From contig NZ_VCCH02000038.1 in the NCBI RefSeq assembly GCF_005938675.2, forward strand, positions 1 through 64,000: a stretch of 64,000 nt of DNA. Direction: 5' to 3'. Of this stretch, positions 62,620 to 64,000 are shown in pieces (the stretch's first letter is position 1; every line of letters starts with the position of its first letter). Source of the DNA: Mycobacterium sp. KBS0706 (GTDB lineage: Bacteria; Pseudomonadota; Alphaproteobacteria; DSM-16000; Inquilinaceae). A program made the position numbers and the translations under genes. The notes beneath the pieces are model-generated. The model was not told the origin of the DNA, ran no database searches, and was given only the letters and a program-made list of their open reading frames with translations.

Positions 62620-63351
62620 ATGAAACCCTGGCTTCTTCTGGTCGCTGCATTCGGGCTCGCGCTGCCGGCCCAGGCCCAAGTCCCGGCCTATCATGTCCAG
62701 CTCCAGGTCAACGCCACCACCGATGTCGGCGGCGGGGCGTGCCGGGTCGGCACCGGCGTGATCGGGACCTATCCCGACAGCCCCGGCCGGCTGGCGATCG
62801 GTACGCCGGTCGACCTGTTCGTCCCCTGCGCCACCGCCGGGGCGTCCTTTTTCGAGGCCCGGCTGGCCGGCGGCCCCGGCGGCCTTCAGCCCGACGGACC
62901 GAACGCGCTGCGGCCGATGGCGACCCCGGTGGCGCTGCCGTCCAGCCCCGCGGCGCCGCGCTTGGTCCCACCCCCGCCACAGTTCCAGCCGCCGCCGTCA
63001 CGGCAGGTGCTGATCGCCCCGACCGCCCCCGTGGCGCCCCGGGTGGCGCCGTCGCGCCCGCTGGTGATCCAGGGTGCCGCGCCGGTGGTCGTGGTCCCGC
63101 CGGGCACCGCCTTGACCCCGGCGCCGGCCCCCGCCTTTGCGCGCCCATTGCCGCCGGTGCCGGCGGTCCAAAGCGGCGACATGGCGACGATGCGCCCGGA
63201 CGCCGCGATCGTGCTGAGCTTCGGCCCGGTCAGCGCCGCCCGGGCCGGAACCTCGCAGCGCGTCGTGTTGCCGACCGACCCGAGCTATCCGGCGCTGCTA
63301 ACCCAGCTCGGCGGCATCGTGCCGGGCCAGACCAAGCCGCTGCCGCGATAA
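62620..63351 (+). CDS. Secreted proline-rich hypothetical protein
   Basis: A 243-residue protein with a signal peptide (MKPWLLLVAAFGLALPAQAQ). A short N-terminal domain has two cysteines (GGACRVGTG; VPCATAG). A long Pro/Ala/Val-rich stretch (about 95-190) follows, then a compact C-terminal end (LPTDPSYPALLTQLGGIVPG). GGAGGA lies 9 bases before the ATG. Probably periplasmic or cell-surface, the proline-rich part acting as a spacer. Not recognised. Confidence 0.7.
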   Translation: MKPWLLLVAAFGLALPAQAQVPAYHVQLQVNATTDVGGGACRVGTGVIGTYPDSPGRLAIGTPVDLFVPCATAGASFFEARLAGGPGGLQPDGPNALRPMATPVALPSSPAAPRLVPPPPQFQPPPSRQVLIAPTAPVAPRVAPSRPLVIQGAAPVVVVPPGTALTPAPAPAFARPLPPVPAVQSGDMATMRPDAAIVLSFGPVSAARAGTSQRVVLPTDPSYPALLTQLGGIVPGQTKPLPR

Positions 63352-63356
63352 TCGCG

Positions 63357-63839
63357 GTGCTGCCGTCCTTCGAGACGCCGCGGCTGATCCTGCGGCCGCG
63401 GGTCATGGCGGACCTTGCGGACTGCGTGGCCATGGACCGCGACCCGGAGGTGGTGCGCTACATCGACGGGCCCTGGGCCGACCCGGCAGCGCATCGCGCG
63501 TTCGTCGAGGCGCGGATCACCGCCGCCTACCCGGATGGGCTGGGCTACTGGACGGTGCGGACCCGGGCGCCGGACGCCGCCTTCCTCGGCTGGGTGCTGC
63601 TGATCCCGCTCGACGGCACCGAGATCGAGATCGGCTGGCGCTTCAACCGGACGAGCTGGGGCCAGGGCTACGCCACCGAGGCGGCGGCGCCGGTGCTGGC
63701 CCATGCCCGGGAAACGCTGGGGGTGTCCGCGGTCGCCGACATCCACCCGGACAACGCGGCCTCGATGCGGGTGGCCGAAAAGCTCGGCCTGCGCCGCATC
63801 GGGCCCGACGGGCATGGCGCCATCCGCTACGCCGGCTGA
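63357..63839 (+). CDS. GNAT-family N-acetyltransferase, RimJ/RimL type
   Basis: A 160-residue acetyltransferase of the RimJ/RimL-like group. It begins FETPRLILRP, carries EIGWRFNRTSWGQGYATEAA (about 95-114) with the acetyl-CoA loop, and has HPDNAASMRVAEKLGLRR (about 134-151). The GTG start 6 bp after the previous stop is preferred for family length; the ribosome site is weak. Substrate unknown. Confidence 0.85.
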   Translation: MLPSFETPRLILRPRVMADLADCVAMDRDPEVVRYIDGPWADPAAHRAFVEARITAAYPDGLGYWTVRTRAPDAAFLGWVLLIPLDGTEIEIGWRFNRTSWGQGYATEAAAPVLAHARETLGVSAVADIHPDNAASMRVAEKLGLRRIGPDGHGAIRYAG

Positions 63840-63938
63840 GACGAGATCCTGAGACGGCCATCCCTTGGAACGGCCTGGGCTGCCCACAATATTATCGGCA
63901 TCATCTCATGAATCACACCGCGGGTATCGGGGAGCCGG

Positions 63939-64000
63939 CATGCGCTACAGCAAGGACCACAAGCAGGAGACCCGGGAGCGGATCGTCCGCACCGCCGCCA
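63939..64000 (+). CDS. TetR-family transcriptional regulator, N-terminal fragment cut by the window edge
   Basis: The ATG has GGGGAG at 5 bases. The 20 visible codons read MRYSKDHKQETRERIVRTAA, the standard opening of the TetR HTH domain. The rest of the gene lies outside the window. Confidence 0.8.

Noticed and set aside
60242..62650. Minus-strand open frame of about 800 codons spanning the transporter and methyltransferase region
   Set aside because: It is out of frame with the MFS gene, which has all twelve membrane segments and MHS motifs, and lies opposite the PmtA-like gene.

Overview
The window is a G+C-rich stretch of an alphaproteobacterial chromosome. The repertoire (a general L-amino-acid ABC system of the AapJQMP type, a PmtA-type phospholipid N-methyltransferase, an LptF permease, alphaproteobacterial porins and palindromic intergenic repeats) points to Rhodospirillales-like bacteria such as the Inquilinus/Azospirillum group; the exact genus is an inference. 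I saw no rRNA, tRNA, CRISPR array, insertion sequence or prophage. The right edge cuts a TetR-family gene.

Layout. 0-2.6 kb: a LysE-type exporter, a lone DegT aminotransferase and an XRE regulator with a 14-bp palindrome upstream. 2.6-8.4 kb: a dipeptide/oligopeptide ABC operon (binding protein, two permeases, fused double ATPase). 8.6-12.5 kb: a tightly packed operon of a Nudix hydrolase, cysteine synthase, alanyl-tRNA editing protein, sulfurtransferase and GNAT enzyme. 12.6-15.4 kb: two tandem 390-residue porins with the same palindrome at each promoter. 15.9-20.2 kb: the aapJQMP operon. 20.5-21.8 kb: a nucleoside hydrolase and a small membrane protein. 22.0-26.7 kb: a sugar ABC operon ending in a coupled 51-codon ORF, divergent from a HAD phosphatase. 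27.5-30.4 kb: an Rnk/GreA-like protein and a repetitive RTX protein.

30.7-41.0 kb holds the most system-like block: seven genes on the minus strand (GlcG/HbpS-like protein, zinc alcohol dehydrogenase, DJ-1/PfpI protein, quinol-monooxygenase-like protein, aldehyde dehydrogenase, MFS exporter, and a cNMP-domain FAD oxidoreductase without the redox CxxC). It is divergent from a large regulator with a winged helix, an NTPase and a helical-repeat region, and the shared promoter carries a 7-bp direct repeat. I read this as a stress-inducible aldehyde/quinone detoxification module.

41-49.3 kb: ribokinase and RbsD/FucU mutarotase, LptF, RecQ, a beta-trefoil lectin-like protein, a cupin, a MetC-like enzyme overlapping hisI, and a small unknown protein. 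49.6-53.1 kb: two related monohaem cytochrome-c-like proteins; the first has an apparent frameshift and no stop before the second. 53.1-59.5 kb: an 1858-residue kinase-like/ATPase/GAF/PAS/histidine kinase behind a dienelactone hydrolase. 59.7-64.0 kb: a hypothetical gene, an MHS-type MFS transporter divergent from the PmtA-like methyltransferase, a proline-rich secreted protein, a GNAT enzyme and the partial TetR gene.

Regulatory structure is unusually visible. There are four convincing intrinsic terminators, strong stem-loops just 3' of the binding-protein gene in all three ABC operons, and several perfect inverted repeats in promoter regions.
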